From Eubacterium uniforme (GTDB lineage: Bacteria > Bacillota > Clostridia > Lachnospirales > Lachnospiraceae), in the NCBI RefSeq assembly GCF_900167115.1, contig NZ_FUXZ01000004.1, positions 186,001 to 250,000 of the forward strand: a stretch of 64,000 nucleotides of DNA, written 5' to 3'. The notes under the pieces were generated by a model. The model was not told where the DNA came from, searched no databases, and saw nothing but the letters and a program-made list of their open reading frames with translations. Shown piece after piece: positions 1 through 9,039 of this stretch (positions are counted from its first letter, which is position 1; each line of letters opens with the position of its first letter). The translations under genes were made by a program, and so were the position numbers.

Positions 1-570
1 ATATGCATCAACGTAAATACCTCTTACGTTGTATGATCCCATATATGGAATTCTAATTCTTGTTCCTTTTAATTTAACAAATCCTTTATGTGCAACATTG
101 AAAGGTTTGTTATTTACGATTGTTGTCATACCTCTTGCAAAGAACATACCTGCAAGTGTAACAATAAATGGCTGGATGTCTAAGTATGCTACCAAAAATC
201 CTTGAACCACGCCAAAGAATAATCCAATTAAAATTGCAATCACTAATGCACCTACAACACTTCCATTATGTTTATCAAGATATACCGCACAGCTCATACA
301 AACAAGTGCTGTAACACCACCAACAGAAATATCAATTCCACCTGTAATCATTACAAGACTAAGTCCACAAGCGAGGATTATAAGACATCCATTTGCATTT
401 AATAAATTTAAGAATGTTTGTCCTCTTAAGAATGCTCCTCCTTGAAGAAGCATAGCTCCGATATACATCGCAAAGAATATCACTATAGTGATTGAAAACA
501 AAAGATTGGTATCTGTCATATTTTTAATTCTAGCAAATACATTTGCTGAATCTTTTTTGTCTTTACTCAT
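1..570 (-). CDS. yjfF: Furanose/sugar ABC transporter permease, YjfF-type (partial)
   Basis: Only the first 190 codons are inside the window; the frame is open to base 1, so the C-terminal part is cut off by the window edge. The protein is a BPD_transp_2 (RbsC-like) inner-membrane permease: a first membrane segment at about residues 23-42, the family block GGIDISVGG at 77-85 and QPFIVTLAG at 133-141. ATG at 570 overlaps the stop of the upstream permease (TAATG), so the two are translationally coupled. Two different permeases after one ATPase is the layout of the E. coli galactofuranose importer YtfQRT-YjfF. The sugar here is inferred from neighbours to be arabinofuranose or galactofuranose. 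Confidence 0.85.
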   Translation of the reverse strand, partial: MSKDKKDSANVFARIKNMTDTNLLFSITIVIFFAMYIGAMLLQGGAFLRGQTFLNLLNANGCLIILACGLSLVMITGGIDISVGGVTALVCMSCAVYLDKHNGSVVGALVIAILIGLFFGVVQGFLVAYLDIQPFIVTLAGMFFARGMTTIVNNKPFNVAHKGFVKLKGTRIRIPYMGSYNVRGIYVDAY

Positions 571-1634
571 TATGCTACCTCCTCTTTACTTGCTTTCATA
601 TTCTTTGAAAACTGTTTGATTTTTTCTCTAAATACTGGTGAGCTTACAACTACCAAAATAATAACTACGATTGCCTTATATGCTGGTAACGCATTTGAGT
701 CAACTCTGTATTTATAAAGTGTTGTTGTAAGGAACTGAATAACATATGCACCGAGTATTGATGCAGTAAGATTAAACTTACCACCGCTTAATGCATTTCC
801 TCCAAGTGCTACTGCAAGAATTGCATCCATTTCTATATCTTTTGCAATAACCGAGTAATTAATTGTTGAAAGTCTACTAACCTTAATCAACCCGGCTATT
901 GCAACACAGAGGCCTAAAATTACAAAGCATAGAATCTTAATCATCTTAGGGTTAAGACCATTAAGTCTTGCTGAATTTTCATTTATACCAACCGCCTGAG
1001 TATATAGTCGAAGATTAGTGAGTTTAAGCACAATTGCCATTACTATTACACAGGCAGCTGCTATGAAAACTGGTGTAGGAATGGGTATTCCGGGTATATA
1101 TCCACCAAATATTTTAAAGCTCTTTTCTTTTACTTCTGGAAGCTCGTTATTGTTAACCCATGCTGCTATTGAACGTCCAGCTGTATATAAAATAAGGGTC
1201 GCAACCATTGGTTGTATTTTAAAGTGTGCAACTAACACACCATTAAATGCACTGAATAACATTGATACAACACAAGCTATAATAAATGCAACGATAATAG
1301 GTGCCTGAATATGATCAGGTCTTGTGTTTCTACCACAAAGTACTCTTAAAATTACACTTCCTGCGATAGCAATACCAGCACCAACTGAAATATCCTGTCC
1401 ACCACATGCTGCAGTAACAAGTGTCATACCAATTGCAAGTATTGCAAGTTCTGAACCATAATCAAGAATACTAATAATGTTTCCTGTTAATACCAAATCC
1501 CCCGTATTACTTTTACCTAGCTTGACAGCATAAAATGATGGATCTGCAATCAAATTAAATAACGCAAGAACAAGAAGCGCAGCAATTGGAATAATAATCT
1601 GATTTCTTAAAATCTTTGATTTAAAACTTTCCAC
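570..1634 (-). CDS. Sugar ABC transporter permease, YtfT-type
   Basis: This 354-residue membrane permease of the BPD_transp_2 family has eight or more hydrophobic segments and the conserved loop CGGQDISVGAG. The start is GTG at 1634, with GGAGGTG eight bases upstream, and it overlaps the stop of the ATPase gene (TAGTG). A second permease follows at once. It probably pairs with that permease as a heterodimeric channel for a pentose or hexose in furanose form, driven by the double ATPase upstream. Length and layout match YtfT of the galactofuranose system. Substrate is inferred, not shown by the sequence. Confidence 0.87.
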   Translation of the reverse strand: MESFKSKILRNQIIIPIAALLVLALFNLIADPSFYAVKLGKSNTGDLVLTGNIISILDYGSELAILAIGMTLVTAACGGQDISVGAGIAIAGSVILRVLCGRNTRPDHIQAPIIVAFIIACVVSMLFSAFNGVLVAHFKIQPMVATLILYTAGRSIAAWVNNNELPEVKEKSFKIFGGYIPGIPIPTPVFIAAACVIVMAIVLKLTNLRLYTQAVGINENSARLNGLNPKMIKILCFVILGLCVAIAGLIKVSRLSTINYSVIAKDIEMDAILAVALGGNALSGGKFNLTASILGAYVIQFLTTTLYKYRVDSNALPAYKAIVVIILVVVSSPVFREKIKQFSKNMKASKEEVA

Positions 1635-3187
1635 TAGTTTTCACCTCCTACGTTAGTAATCTCTACAACTTTTTTATTATTATTTTTATCACCTGCAATT
1701 GTCTTCATAACATCTGCACTATTAAGTTTATCGCCAACTAATTCTCCAACAACCTTGCCATCTCTCATAACAACTAATCTGCTACAAGTTCTAAGCATTT
1801 CATCTGTTTCAGAAGATATAAATGTAATACTCATACCTTCTGATGCAAGTTTAAGAACTAATTTTTGAATATCAACTTTTGTACCAACATCAATACCTCT
1901 TGTTGGTTCATCAAGTATTAAATACTTTGGCTTTGTAAGTAACCATCTTGCAAGAATAACCTTCTGCTGATTACCACCGGATAAAGACTTAATAGGGGTT
2001 TCAGATGATGCAGTCTTTATCGATAGTAATTTAATATATTCCTGAGCGATTTTTTCAGCCTCAGCTTTTGAGTATGGTTTAGTAAATCCCTTAAGGACCT
2101 GACTTGCTAAAATAATATTATCCTTTACAGATAGATCCCCGATGATACCATCATTCTTTCTATCTTCAGGAAGATATGCAATACCCTGTTTCATAGCGTC
2201 TAAAGGTTTGTTAATTCGTACTGCTTTTCCATCTACGCTAACCTGTCCACCAACAACCTTATCAGCACCAAAAATAGCTCTTACACATTCAGATCTACCA
2301 GAACCAAGAAGTCCTGTAAATCCATTAACTTCACCCTTTTTAATGTGGAAGTTAAATGGCTTAATTCCTGATGTTGAACTAAGTCCAACTGCATTATAAA
2401 TTTTCTTATCTTTGTCAGCGCCCTTATAAACAACAGAGTCATCTTTAATCTCTGACATGTCATCGAATTTCTTACCAAGCATCTTTGAAACAAGTTCAAC
2501 TCTAGGCAAGTTTTCAATTTCATATTCGCCAACAAATTTTCCATCTCTAAGAACTGTTATTTTATCGCAAACTTCATATACCTGATCAAGGAAATGTGTA
2601 ACGAATATGATTCCTACACCCTTACTCTTTAAGTCTCTCATAAGTTTAAAAAGTTTTGCTACTTCCTGTTCATCAAGTGATGAAGTAGGTTCATCTAAAA
2701 TCAATACCTTACACTCCATATCCACTGCTCTAGCAATTGCAACCATCTGCTGAACTGCTATTGAACAACTTGAAAGCTGTGCTGTTGCCTTCGCTGGTAT
2801 ATCAAGTGATTTTAAAATTTTATCGGCTCTTTTGTTCATCTCTTTCCAGTTAACGCCCTTGCTTATGTTTCTGCCGATATACATATTTTCTGCAACTGAA
2901 AGATTTGGACATAATGTAATTTCCTGATAAACAGTACTAATGCCAACCTTCTGTGCGTCCTGTGGAGATTTAATATGTACTTCTTTACCTTCAATACTTA
3001 TCTTTCCACTATCTTTTGTATATACACCTGTCAATACTTTTATAAGTGTTGATTTACCTGCACCGTTCTCTCCCATAAGCGCATGTATCTCACCCTTATT
3101 AAGTTTAAATTCTACATTCTGTAAGGCTTTTACGCCTGGGAAGCTTTTGGAAATTTCTTTCATACTTAAAACTAATTTCTCATCCAC
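1634..3187 (-). CDS. Sugar ABC transporter ATP-binding protein, two-domain (YtfR/RbsA-type)
   Basis: This 517-residue cytoplasmic ATPase has two ABC domains in tandem, as in RbsA, XylG and YtfR. Domain 1 has an intact Walker A (GENGAGKST, residues 39-47) and Walker B (LILDEPTSSLDE). Domain 2 has a Walker A lacking the usual lysine (GLLGSGRSE) but a good signature (LSGGNQQK) and Walker B (LILDEPTRGID). This asymmetry is usual in the CUT2 class of sugar importers. The start is GTG at 3187 with GGAGGG eight bases before it; the nearby ATG is out of frame. It lies 261 bases after the binding-protein gene, separated by a hairpin. Confidence 0.9.
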   Translation of the reverse strand: MDEKLVLSMKEISKSFPGVKALQNVEFKLNKGEIHALMGENGAGKSTLIKVLTGVYTKDSGKISIEGKEVHIKSPQDAQKVGISTVYQEITLCPNLSVAENMYIGRNISKGVNWKEMNKRADKILKSLDIPAKATAQLSSCSIAVQQMVAIARAVDMECKVLILDEPTSSLDEQEVAKLFKLMRDLKSKGVGIIFVTHFLDQVYEVCDKITVLRDGKFVGEYEIENLPRVELVSKMLGKKFDDMSEIKDDSVVYKGADKDKKIYNAVGLSSTSGIKPFNFHIKKGEVNGFTGLLGSGRSECVRAIFGADKVVGGQVSVDGKAVRINKPLDAMKQGIAYLPEDRKNDGIIGDLSVKDNIILASQVLKGFTKPYSKAEAEKIAQEYIKLLSIKTASSETPIKSLSGGNQQKVILARWLLTKPKYLILDEPTRGIDVGTKVDIQKLVLKLASEGMSITFISSETDEMLRTCSRLVVMRDGKVVGELVGDKLNSADVMKTIAGDKNNNKKVVEITNVGGEN

Positions 3188-3256
3188 TTATCTTCCCTCC
3201 TTCTTTCCGTGCTAATTTTTTTATTCTTCTTTTTTCTTTTTTACTTTTTATAATGA

Positions 3257-3299
3257 AGAGCGCGTCTGACCAGCAATCACCCTGCCAGCCCGACGCTCT
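3257..3299 (-). other. Intercistronic hairpin between binding protein and ATPase genes
   Basis: Arms AGAGCG (3257-3262) and CGCTCT (3294-3299) pair, with two more pairs inside after a bulge. This GC-rich patch stands out in an AT-rich spacer. On the minus strand no U tract follows, so it is not a standard terminator. It may protect the 3' end of the abundant binding-protein mRNA and lower expression of the downstream genes, as in malE-malF type operons (inference). Confidence 0.45.
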
Positions 3300-3448
3300 C
3301 TCTTTTAATTTTTCTTAGTATCATTTTGATACTAACTTTTGTTATTTGGTAAATAACATGCTTTTTCCGTTCTATTTTAACTATTTACTTTAAATTCTAT
3401 TTGGGTTAAATACTATTTATTACTTTAAAAATATTTGTTTATATATAA

Positions 3449-4468
3449 TTAAATACCGTATTTGTTAACATCATCATCTGTAATTGTTGTAGCATCAAAG
3501 CCTTTTTCTTCCATGATGATTGTCTTCTGTTCAAGAGTTTCACCATTTTCAAGTTTCTTAATAATATCATCAAGATATGAAGCCTGGAATGGATTACACT
3601 GTCCATCATAGTTCCAATTCTGAGCCTTTAATTCTTCAAGTGCCCACTTGTTACAGTCAAAGCCCATTACGATAACGTCTTTACCAACGCCGTGTGAAAT
3701 GTTAGCTTTATCAAGAGCAGCTACAGCACCTTTTGCCATGTCATCATTTTCTGCATAAATTACATTGAATTTATCCTTAGCATCGATAACTGACTGTACG
3801 ATCTGCTGTGCTTTTTCAGCATTCCATTCAGCTGTCTGCTGTGTTACAATATTCCAACTACTTTCTGCATCAACCTGTTTCTGTAACGCGCCTGATCTAC
3901 CCTGCTGAGCAGCTGTACCCATAACACCCTGGATATGGATTACATTGTATTCTGAAAGGTTCTGACCTTTAAGCCATTCAACTGCTGTTTCACCTTCCTT
4001 GTTCATGTCTGAAACAACTGAAGCTTCATAAAGACTTTCATCTGCATCTACTGTACGGTCGAAAAGAATAACTTTAACGCCTTCTCTTTGAGCATCCTGT
4101 AAAACTGTATCCCAGCCTGCTGTATCAGCTGCTGAAAGAAGTAAGTAATCAACACCATCCTGAATCATAGTCTGTGCATAGTTAATCTGCTCTTCGTTCT
4201 TAAGTGAATATGAAAACTTAGCTTCATAACCATTCTCTTTTGTAAACATTTCTTTTAAGTCCTTATCATTAGCTGTTCTGTATCCAGATTCATTAGGATC
4301 GTTATTGATGATACCAACTTTAATTAATTTTTCAGTTTTAGCCTCACCAGAACCGCCTGCACCAGTAGTAGCTCCTTCCTTCTTGTCACCTGCCTTAGGA
4401 CCACAGCCTACAAGCTGAGTCATGGCCATTGTCGCAACTAAAAGAGTTGCTAAAAGTTTCTTTTTCAT
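3449..4468 (-). CDS. Sugar-binding lipoprotein of the ABC importer (YtfQ-like)
   Basis: This 339-residue extracellular solute-binding protein of the Peripla_BP_4 (RbsB/YtfQ) fold has a signal peptide and lipobox LVGC (Cys22), followed by a Gly/Ser/Ala-rich linker. It shares the family pattern IQG-x-x-G-x-x-x-Q-x-GRS-x-AL and the late QCNPFQ motif. ATG at 4468 has AAGGAGG upstream. It is a clear paralogue of the membrane-anchored protein at 7929-8978, so both probably see the same ligand. The long leader holds a hairpin, a palindrome and three repeated candidate activator sites. It is likely the most strongly expressed gene of the importer. Confidence 0.88.
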   Translation of the reverse strand: MKKKLLATLLVATMAMTQLVGCGPKAGDKKEGATTGAGGSGEAKTEKLIKVGIINNDPNESGYRTANDKDLKEMFTKENGYEAKFSYSLKNEEQINYAQTMIQDGVDYLLLSAADTAGWDTVLQDAQREGVKVILFDRTVDADESLYEASVVSDMNKEGETAVEWLKGQNLSEYNVIHIQGVMGTAAQQGRSGALQKQVDAESSWNIVTQQTAEWNAEKAQQIVQSVIDAKDKFNVIYAENDDMAKGAVAALDKANISHGVGKDVIVMGFDCNKWALEELKAQNWNYDGQCNPFQASYLDDIIKKLENGETLEQKTIIMEEKGFDATTITDDDVNKYGI

Positions 4469-4542
4469 TTAATCGTTCCTCCTTAATTAGAAAATTAAAC
4501 TTCATTCTTGATTTCAATCAAATTTGTTTTTAGATTGCATTT

Positions 4543-4569
4543 AAGTTATTTTCTTTATCAAAATAACTT
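4543..4569 (-). other. Stem-loop in the 5' leader of the sugar-binding lipoprotein gene
   Basis: Arms AAGTTATTTT (4543-4552) and AAAATAACTT (4560-4569) match perfectly over 10 bp around a 7-nt loop, about 75 nt upstream of the start codon. It lies downstream of the likely -10 box, so it should be in the mRNA leader. There is no U tract. It could stabilise the message or set its 5' end. Confidence 0.5.
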
Positions 4570-4595
4570 TTCATGTTCGCACCAATCTTATGTGT

Positions 4596-4609
4596 AAATG
4601 TTAACATTT
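4596..4609. promoter_or_regulatory. Perfect 14-bp palindrome in the importer promoter region
   Basis: AAATGTTAACATTT is a perfect palindrome just upstream of TAAGAT on the minus strand, which is a plausible -10 for the binding-protein gene. No good -35 is present, as expected for an activated promoter. The palindrome may be an operator. This is inferred from position only. Confidence 0.4.
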
Positions 4610-4648
4610 ATGTTTTTTCAAAAATACAAATTACACTTCCTAATTTTT

Positions 4649-4732
4649 GGGAAATGATTACTTTTAATTAACTTTTTAAATTTTTCTTATTTTATTTTTT
4701 GGGAAATAATTACATTAGTGGGATTTGATTAC
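4649..4732. promoter_or_regulatory. Three GGGAWWTRATTAC repeats upstream of the importer (candidate YesN-type activator sites)
   Basis: Three copies of a 13-mer occur in the same orientation: GGGAAATGATTAC (4649-4661), GGGAAATAATTAC (4701-4713) and GGGATTTGATTAC (4720-4732). Starts are 52 and 19 bases apart. They lie upstream of the importer promoter and downstream of the sensor kinase gene. They fit direct-repeat sites of an AraC-family regulator, the obvious candidate being the one at 6281-7927. With the hairpin, palindrome and terminator they account for the 353-base gap 4469-4821. Confidence 0.5.
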
Positions 4733-4752
4733 TTTCTGATAACAATTTAACT

Positions 4753-4806
4753 AAAAAAATACCGACCTCCATATTAGATTTTTAATCTAACCTTAGAGAT
4801 CGGTAT
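4753..4806 (-). terminator. Rho-independent terminator of the sensor operon
   Basis: On the minus strand ATACCGA and TCGGTAT form the base of a long stem, with a second stem TTAGATT/AATCTAA at the tip and a run of seven Ts after it. It lies 15 bases past the kinase stop and separates the sensor operon from the importer operon. Confidence 0.85.
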
Positions 4807-4821
4807 ATAAGTTCAAAACTT

Positions 4822-6297
4822 TTATACTCTTTCTTTTTTAATTCTAATCATTGACCTTGTTCCTTTATTGTATTCACTATCAATATAAAGGCCACAGTCA
4901 TCACCATAATATCGACGAATTCTAAAATTAACATTAGCAAGACCAAAGCTTCCCTTATCATGTTTATTTATATCGCCATTAATATTATCTCGAACCTTCT
5001 TTAAGGTTTCTTCTTTCATTCCAATACCATCATCTTCTACCACAAAAATTAAGTATTCATCTTCTATGTTACCACTAACACTAATTATACTTTTACCACG
5101 TTTACACTTAACTCCGTGATACAAAGCATTTTCTACAAGTGGCTGTAATAAAAGTTTTGGTATGTTGTAATTTAATACTTCTTCATCAAAGTTTATCTCA
5201 TAATCCATAATGTCCTGATATCTAAACTGTTGGATTTTTAGATAACTTTCAATATGATTTTTCTCTTCCTCAACAGTAATAAAATCTCTACCCTTACTAA
5301 GGGTTGATCTAAAAAATTCAGAAAGAGATGTTACCATTGAAACAACTTCTTCATTTCTATTATCTTCGGCAAGCCACACAATTGTATCAAGTGTGTTATA
5401 TAAAAAGTGCGGATTAATCTGAGCCTGCAAAAGTTTTGTTTCAAGCATGGATAGATCTTTTTGCTTTTCAGTAATGTCTTCTACAAGTTCACCAATCTCT
5501 GCTGCCATCTCGTTAAAACTCTCAGAAAGAATTGCAATTTCATCAGTACTACTAACCTTAGTTTTAACATTAAAGTTACCTTTTGATAATTCCTTACTCA
5601 TATCACAAAGTCTTCTAATAGGTTCCGTTACAGCTCTAAGTGCACGATAAATATTTATAAGAGAAATCATGACAGCCATAAGGAAAATCACTAATACCGA
5701 TATATATACAACTCTGTTTCTATTATGTTGCTCAACACGAATCTCGCTTAAGTATTCTGTTTCATTTTGAATATACTCTTTTACGCCTTCCTCAAACACG
5801 GCGGTAAGCATGTTAACATTATCATCAAGATACTTCATGTTCTCTTCATAAGTACCTCCACCATTTAAGTTTGACTCAAGAGTCTTTATGTTCTGACGTA
5901 GCGAATTAAGAGTATTATTTAATCTTTTAATCTGGTTTTTATTAATATCAACTGTTGCAATATCAGACAATTCTGACAAAGTCTTTTGCATCTTTTTTAT
6001 GTAATCATACGGATTAACTGTTTTTATACCATTAACGGTTATCTCTCCATTTCCAAGAGTTACAAAATCACTTTTTCCAACAACAGCCAAGTACATACTG
6101 TAATTCATTCTCTCTTCAAAATCAAGAAGACTGTTTGCATAAGTTACACTCCTAGTTGTTTTAGAATACTGTCTTGATGAATAAGATAAAGATCCTAGAG
6201 CAAATACGAGCGCAATACACATTGGAACAAATGCCGATAACGCAATTGCAAGCAGCCTTTTATTTAAAGGTGTACCTTTTTTATTCTTCATCAACAT
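4822..6297 (-). CDS. YesM/LytS-type sensor histidine kinase
   Basis: This 491-residue membrane kinase has membrane segments at about residues 15-38 and 197-217, an extracytoplasmic domain between them, then HAMP, a His_kinase domain with INPHFLYNTL (phospho-acceptor His297) and a HATPase_c domain with VENALYHGVK and DDGIGM. It overlaps the upstream regulator gene by 17 bases. The order binding protein, kinase, regulator matches the XylFII-LytS-YesN sugar sensors described in Clostridium. The extracytoplasmic domain probably docks the sugar-bound anchored binding protein. The likely target is the importer promoter downstream. Confidence 0.87.
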   Translation of the reverse strand: MLMKNKKGTPLNKRLLAIALSAFVPMCIALVFALGSLSYSSRQYSKTTRSVTYANSLLDFEERMNYSMYLAVVGKSDFVTLGNGEITVNGIKTVNPYDYIKKMQKTLSELSDIATVDINKNQIKRLNNTLNSLRQNIKTLESNLNGGGTYEENMKYLDDNVNMLTAVFEEGVKEYIQNETEYLSEIRVEQHNRNRVVYISVLVIFLMAVMISLINIYRALRAVTEPIRRLCDMSKELSKGNFNVKTKVSSTDEIAILSESFNEMAAEIGELVEDITEKQKDLSMLETKLLQAQINPHFLYNTLDTIVWLAEDNRNEEVVSMVTSLSEFFRSTLSKGRDFITVEEEKNHIESYLKIQQFRYQDIMDYEINFDEEVLNYNIPKLLLQPLVENALYHGVKCKRGKSIISVSGNIEDEYLIFVVEDDGIGMKEETLKKVRDNINGDINKHDKGSFGLANVNFRIRRYYGDDCGLYIDSEYNKGTRSMIRIKKERV

Positions 6298-7927
6298 TCC
6301 TCATTTTCATTCTATAATCTCTAGGAGTAAAGCCTCTCTCCTTCTTATAAACGTAGCTAAAATAATGCGGATCATTATATCCAATTTCAAGAGAAATCGC
6401 AGTTACAGTCATGTCCGTCTCAGCAAGTAATTCTTCACCTTTTTTAAGTCTAAACTTAAGAAGATAATCAGTAAATGTTTCCCCAGTCTCCTGTAAAAAC
6501 AATCTACTTAAATATGATTTATTAACTGCAAGTTTATCTGCAATGTATCCAAGAGAAAAATCTCTATTTCCATATTCTTCTTCAATTACATGCTTAACTC
6601 TATTAATGAGTTTTGAAAACTTCTTAGTATTAACAACTTCTCTATAATTAATTGTTTCTGTAATAATGTCCTTTATAAATGCATATACATCGTCGCGATT
6701 ATTAACAGAAGTCATGCGATTTTTAAACTCGCTTATTATCTTAACTTCATCTGTATTTTCATTATTAGAATCGCTTTCTGCCTTTGACATGCATACTACA
6801 TAAACATCCATAATTATGTACTGTCTCATAATTACAGAATTAATGTAATCTCCATCTAGTTTTCTCATAAGTCCGTCAACATATTCAGGAACTTCATCAA
6901 CTCCACCAAGGGATATGAACTTTTCCAAGCTTCTTCTAATTGATTCAATTTCCACGAAGCTATTTTCTTTAATAACGTCAGTGCTTAATTGTTCTTCATA
7001 CTTTTCAATGTATAAAACATCACTTTTTTCACTATCGAATCTTCTTGAAAAAGCTCTTTCAGCACTAACATATGCATCCTTTAAATTATGAACTCTCATA
7101 ACTGTTTTTCCAACGCCAACAAAATATCTAAGAGAATTATAATCCTTACATATTTCTTTTATGTTTGAAACAGTCTCATCACATATTTTAGAAACGTCCT
7201 CTTCACTCATGTCGCAGACTATAAAAACTAATCCTTCTACATCTTTTTGAAATGTATATACATTAGCATTTCCTGCATATTTCTTCTCGCATAAATCAAG
7301 AACTTCATTTACCTTAACTATCCCTTCCTCATTATCTTCCTTTGGAAAGGCATTAAAAATAATTACGTTATAATAACTTCTAGAAAAATCCATATCAAAA
7401 CTTTCAGCCTCTTCTAAAAGCTTGGTCATGGACATATCGCTTGAAAGAATACGATTTAAAAACTTAAGCTTATTTCGCTCACTGTTTTCCTTCATATCCA
7501 TGTTATAACGCACAAGTAATTCCTTATCCTCACTCTCCCTTAAAATCGTATCTTTGATTTTAATCAAAGTTTCAAGTAATTTATCAGAAGATATTGGCTT
7601 TAGTAAGTATTCAGTAACTCCAATATCAATTGCTTCTTTTGCATATTCAAATTCATCATATCCAGTTAAAAGCACAATTTTAATATCAGGTATTTCCTTT
7701 TTTACAAGCTTACTAAGTTCAAGCCCATTAACAAATGGCATTTTAATATCCGTAATCAAAATATCTGGAGCCGTTTCTATAATTTTTGGATACGCTAGTT
7801 CACCATCCCCAGCTTCCCCAACAAATTCAAAACCATTTGCTGACCAGTCTATCTTACTCTTAATACCACTTCTAATAACAACCTCATCTTCAACAAGAAA
7901 TACTTTTATTTTTCTTACATCTTCCAT
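6281..7927 (-). CDS. YesN-type response regulator (REC plus AraC-family DNA-binding domain)
   Basis: This 548-residue regulator has an N-terminal receiver domain (acidic pocket VEDE, phospho-acceptor Asp60 in ILITDIKMP, Lys in LLKPIS), a long middle region, and a C-terminal AraC double helix-turn-helix ending ERGFTPRDYR. I chose ATG at 7927, two bases after the upstream stop (TGATATG), because the receiver domain begins right after it. A longer frame starting at 7957 would add ten residues. Partner of the kinase whose gene it overlaps; it likely activates the importer operon. Confidence 0.87.
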   Translation of the reverse strand: MEDVRKIKVFLVEDEVVIRSGIKSKIDWSANGFEFVGEAGDGELAYPKIIETAPDILITDIKMPFVNGLELSKLVKKEIPDIKIVLLTGYDEFEYAKEAIDIGVTEYLLKPISSDKLLETLIKIKDTILRESEDKELLVRYNMDMKENSERNKLKFLNRILSSDMSMTKLLEEAESFDMDFSRSYYNVIIFNAFPKEDNEEGIVKVNEVLDLCEKKYAGNANVYTFQKDVEGLVFIVCDMSEEDVSKICDETVSNIKEICKDYNSLRYFVGVGKTVMRVHNLKDAYVSAERAFSRRFDSEKSDVLYIEKYEEQLSTDVIKENSFVEIESIRRSLEKFISLGGVDEVPEYVDGLMRKLDGDYINSVIMRQYIIMDVYVVCMSKAESDSNNENTDEVKIISEFKNRMTSVNNRDDVYAFIKDIITETINYREVVNTKKFSKLINRVKHVIEEEYGNRDFSLGYIADKLAVNKSYLSRLFLQETGETFTDYLLKFRLKKGEELLAETDMTVTAISLEIGYNDPHYFSYVYKKERGFTPRDYRMKMRNVDEE

Positions 7928-7928
7928 A

Positions 7929-8978
7929 TCAATACACTCTTTCACTAATGTAATCATCAGTTACCGTTAACAAATCGTACTTGTTTCCATCAACTAAAAC
8001 ATCCGTCAAAATCGAATCATGAACAAATACCTGTTCCTTAACATAGTACTCTTTATTCGGTGTTTTACCTTCTTCTAACATCTTAATAACATTCTCAACT
8101 TCTGGTCCCTGAAGTGGATTACATTCTACATCAAATAAAATCTCGCCTGAAAGTGTTCTTTTAAGTCCGCCCTTTGTAGCATCAAACGAAATAATTTTAA
8201 TACCACCATTTTCTCCAACTGATAATCCAGCTTCTTTGATTGCCTCTATCGCACCAAATGCTTCATTATCATTTTCACAATAAACAAAGTCAATATCCTT
8301 CGTCTTTTTCAATATGTTTTTCATGACTTCCTTTGACTTTGCCTGTGTATAATCGCCAGGTTCCTGCGCAACTAAATTCCATCCGTACTTATCACATGCT
8401 TCATTAAGTGCATTACTTCTTCCAATCTGAGATGTTGAACCAAGTGTACCTTGAATATTTACAATATTAACATCTTTCATCCCTTTTTGAATAATGTACT
8501 TATTAAGACATTCACATGCTTTTTTACCCTGAAGATAAAAGTCAGAGCCAATCCATGTTGTATACAAATTATTATCAGGTACACTTACCTTTCTATCAAT
8601 TACAATAACCGGAATTTTAGCTCTACTTGCTTCCTCTAAAACAGTTTCAAACCCTTCTTCAATAACCGGCGCAAGTACTATGTAATCAACGTCCTGCTGT
8701 ATAAATTTACGAATTGATTTAATCTGATTATCCTGCATCTGTCTTGCATCTTCAAATAAAAGATCATATCCCTTACTCTCAGAAAATGTCTTCTTTATGG
8801 AAATGGAATTAGCCGTTCTCCAGTCAGACTCTGCTCCAACCTGAGCAAATCCAACGGTAATCAAATTCTTTTTTTTAACCACTTCTTTCTTAGGATGTGT
8901 ATCCATGTAAAAATAGCAAAGAACACATGTACAAAAAGCCGCCATTAAAACCACCATAAAGGTAATTAATTTTTTCAT
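7929..8978 (-). CDS. Membrane-anchored sugar-binding protein, probable sensor component
   Basis: This 349-residue Peripla_BP_4-type protein starts with an uncleaved-looking membrane segment (residues about 3-27) and no lipobox; a Lys-rich linker follows. It resembles the importer binding protein along its length (IQG, GRS-x-AL, CNPLQG). I chose ATG at 8978 because GGGAG lies seven bases before it; the open frame extends to 9002 without a better site. Encoded just before a YesM-type kinase, it is likely a sensor that presents bound sugar to the kinase rather than a transport protein, as XylFII does in Clostridium. Ligand inferred: an arabinose-type sugar. Confidence 0.82.
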   Translation of the reverse strand: MKKLITFMVVLMAAFCTCVLCYFYMDTHPKKEVVKKKNLITVGFAQVGAESDWRTANSISIKKTFSESKGYDLLFEDARQMQDNQIKSIRKFIQQDVDYIVLAPVIEEGFETVLEEASRAKIPVIVIDRKVSVPDNNLYTTWIGSDFYLQGKKACECLNKYIIQKGMKDVNIVNIQGTLGSTSQIGRSNALNEACDKYGWNLVAQEPGDYTQAKSKEVMKNILKKTKDIDFVYCENDNEAFGAIEAIKEAGLSVGENGGIKIISFDATKGGLKRTLSGEILFDVECNPLQGPEVENVIKMLEEGKTPNKEYYVKEQVFVHDSILTDVLVDGNKYDLLTVTDDYISERVY

Positions 8979-9000
8979 TATATTCTCCCATATGTAAAAC

Positions 9001-9032
9001 AATGGCGAGGGACGTTCTGTCCCGTCGCCATT
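9001..9032 (-). terminator. Strong hairpin between the epimerase gene and the sensor operon
   Basis: AATGGCGA (9001-9008) and TCGCCATT (9025-9032) pair, with GGGAC/GTCCC inside. On the minus strand it is followed by a weak run, TTGTTTT. It sits between the epimerase stop and the anchored binding-protein start, so it may end the araB-araD transcript partly or act as an attenuator for the sensor genes. Confidence 0.65.
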
Positions 9033-9039
9033 TGGTTAA

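Noticed and set aside
7554-7970. 138-codon plus-strand frame over the response regulator start
   Set aside because: It is a serine-rich mirror of the receiver domain on the other strand, with no ribosome site.
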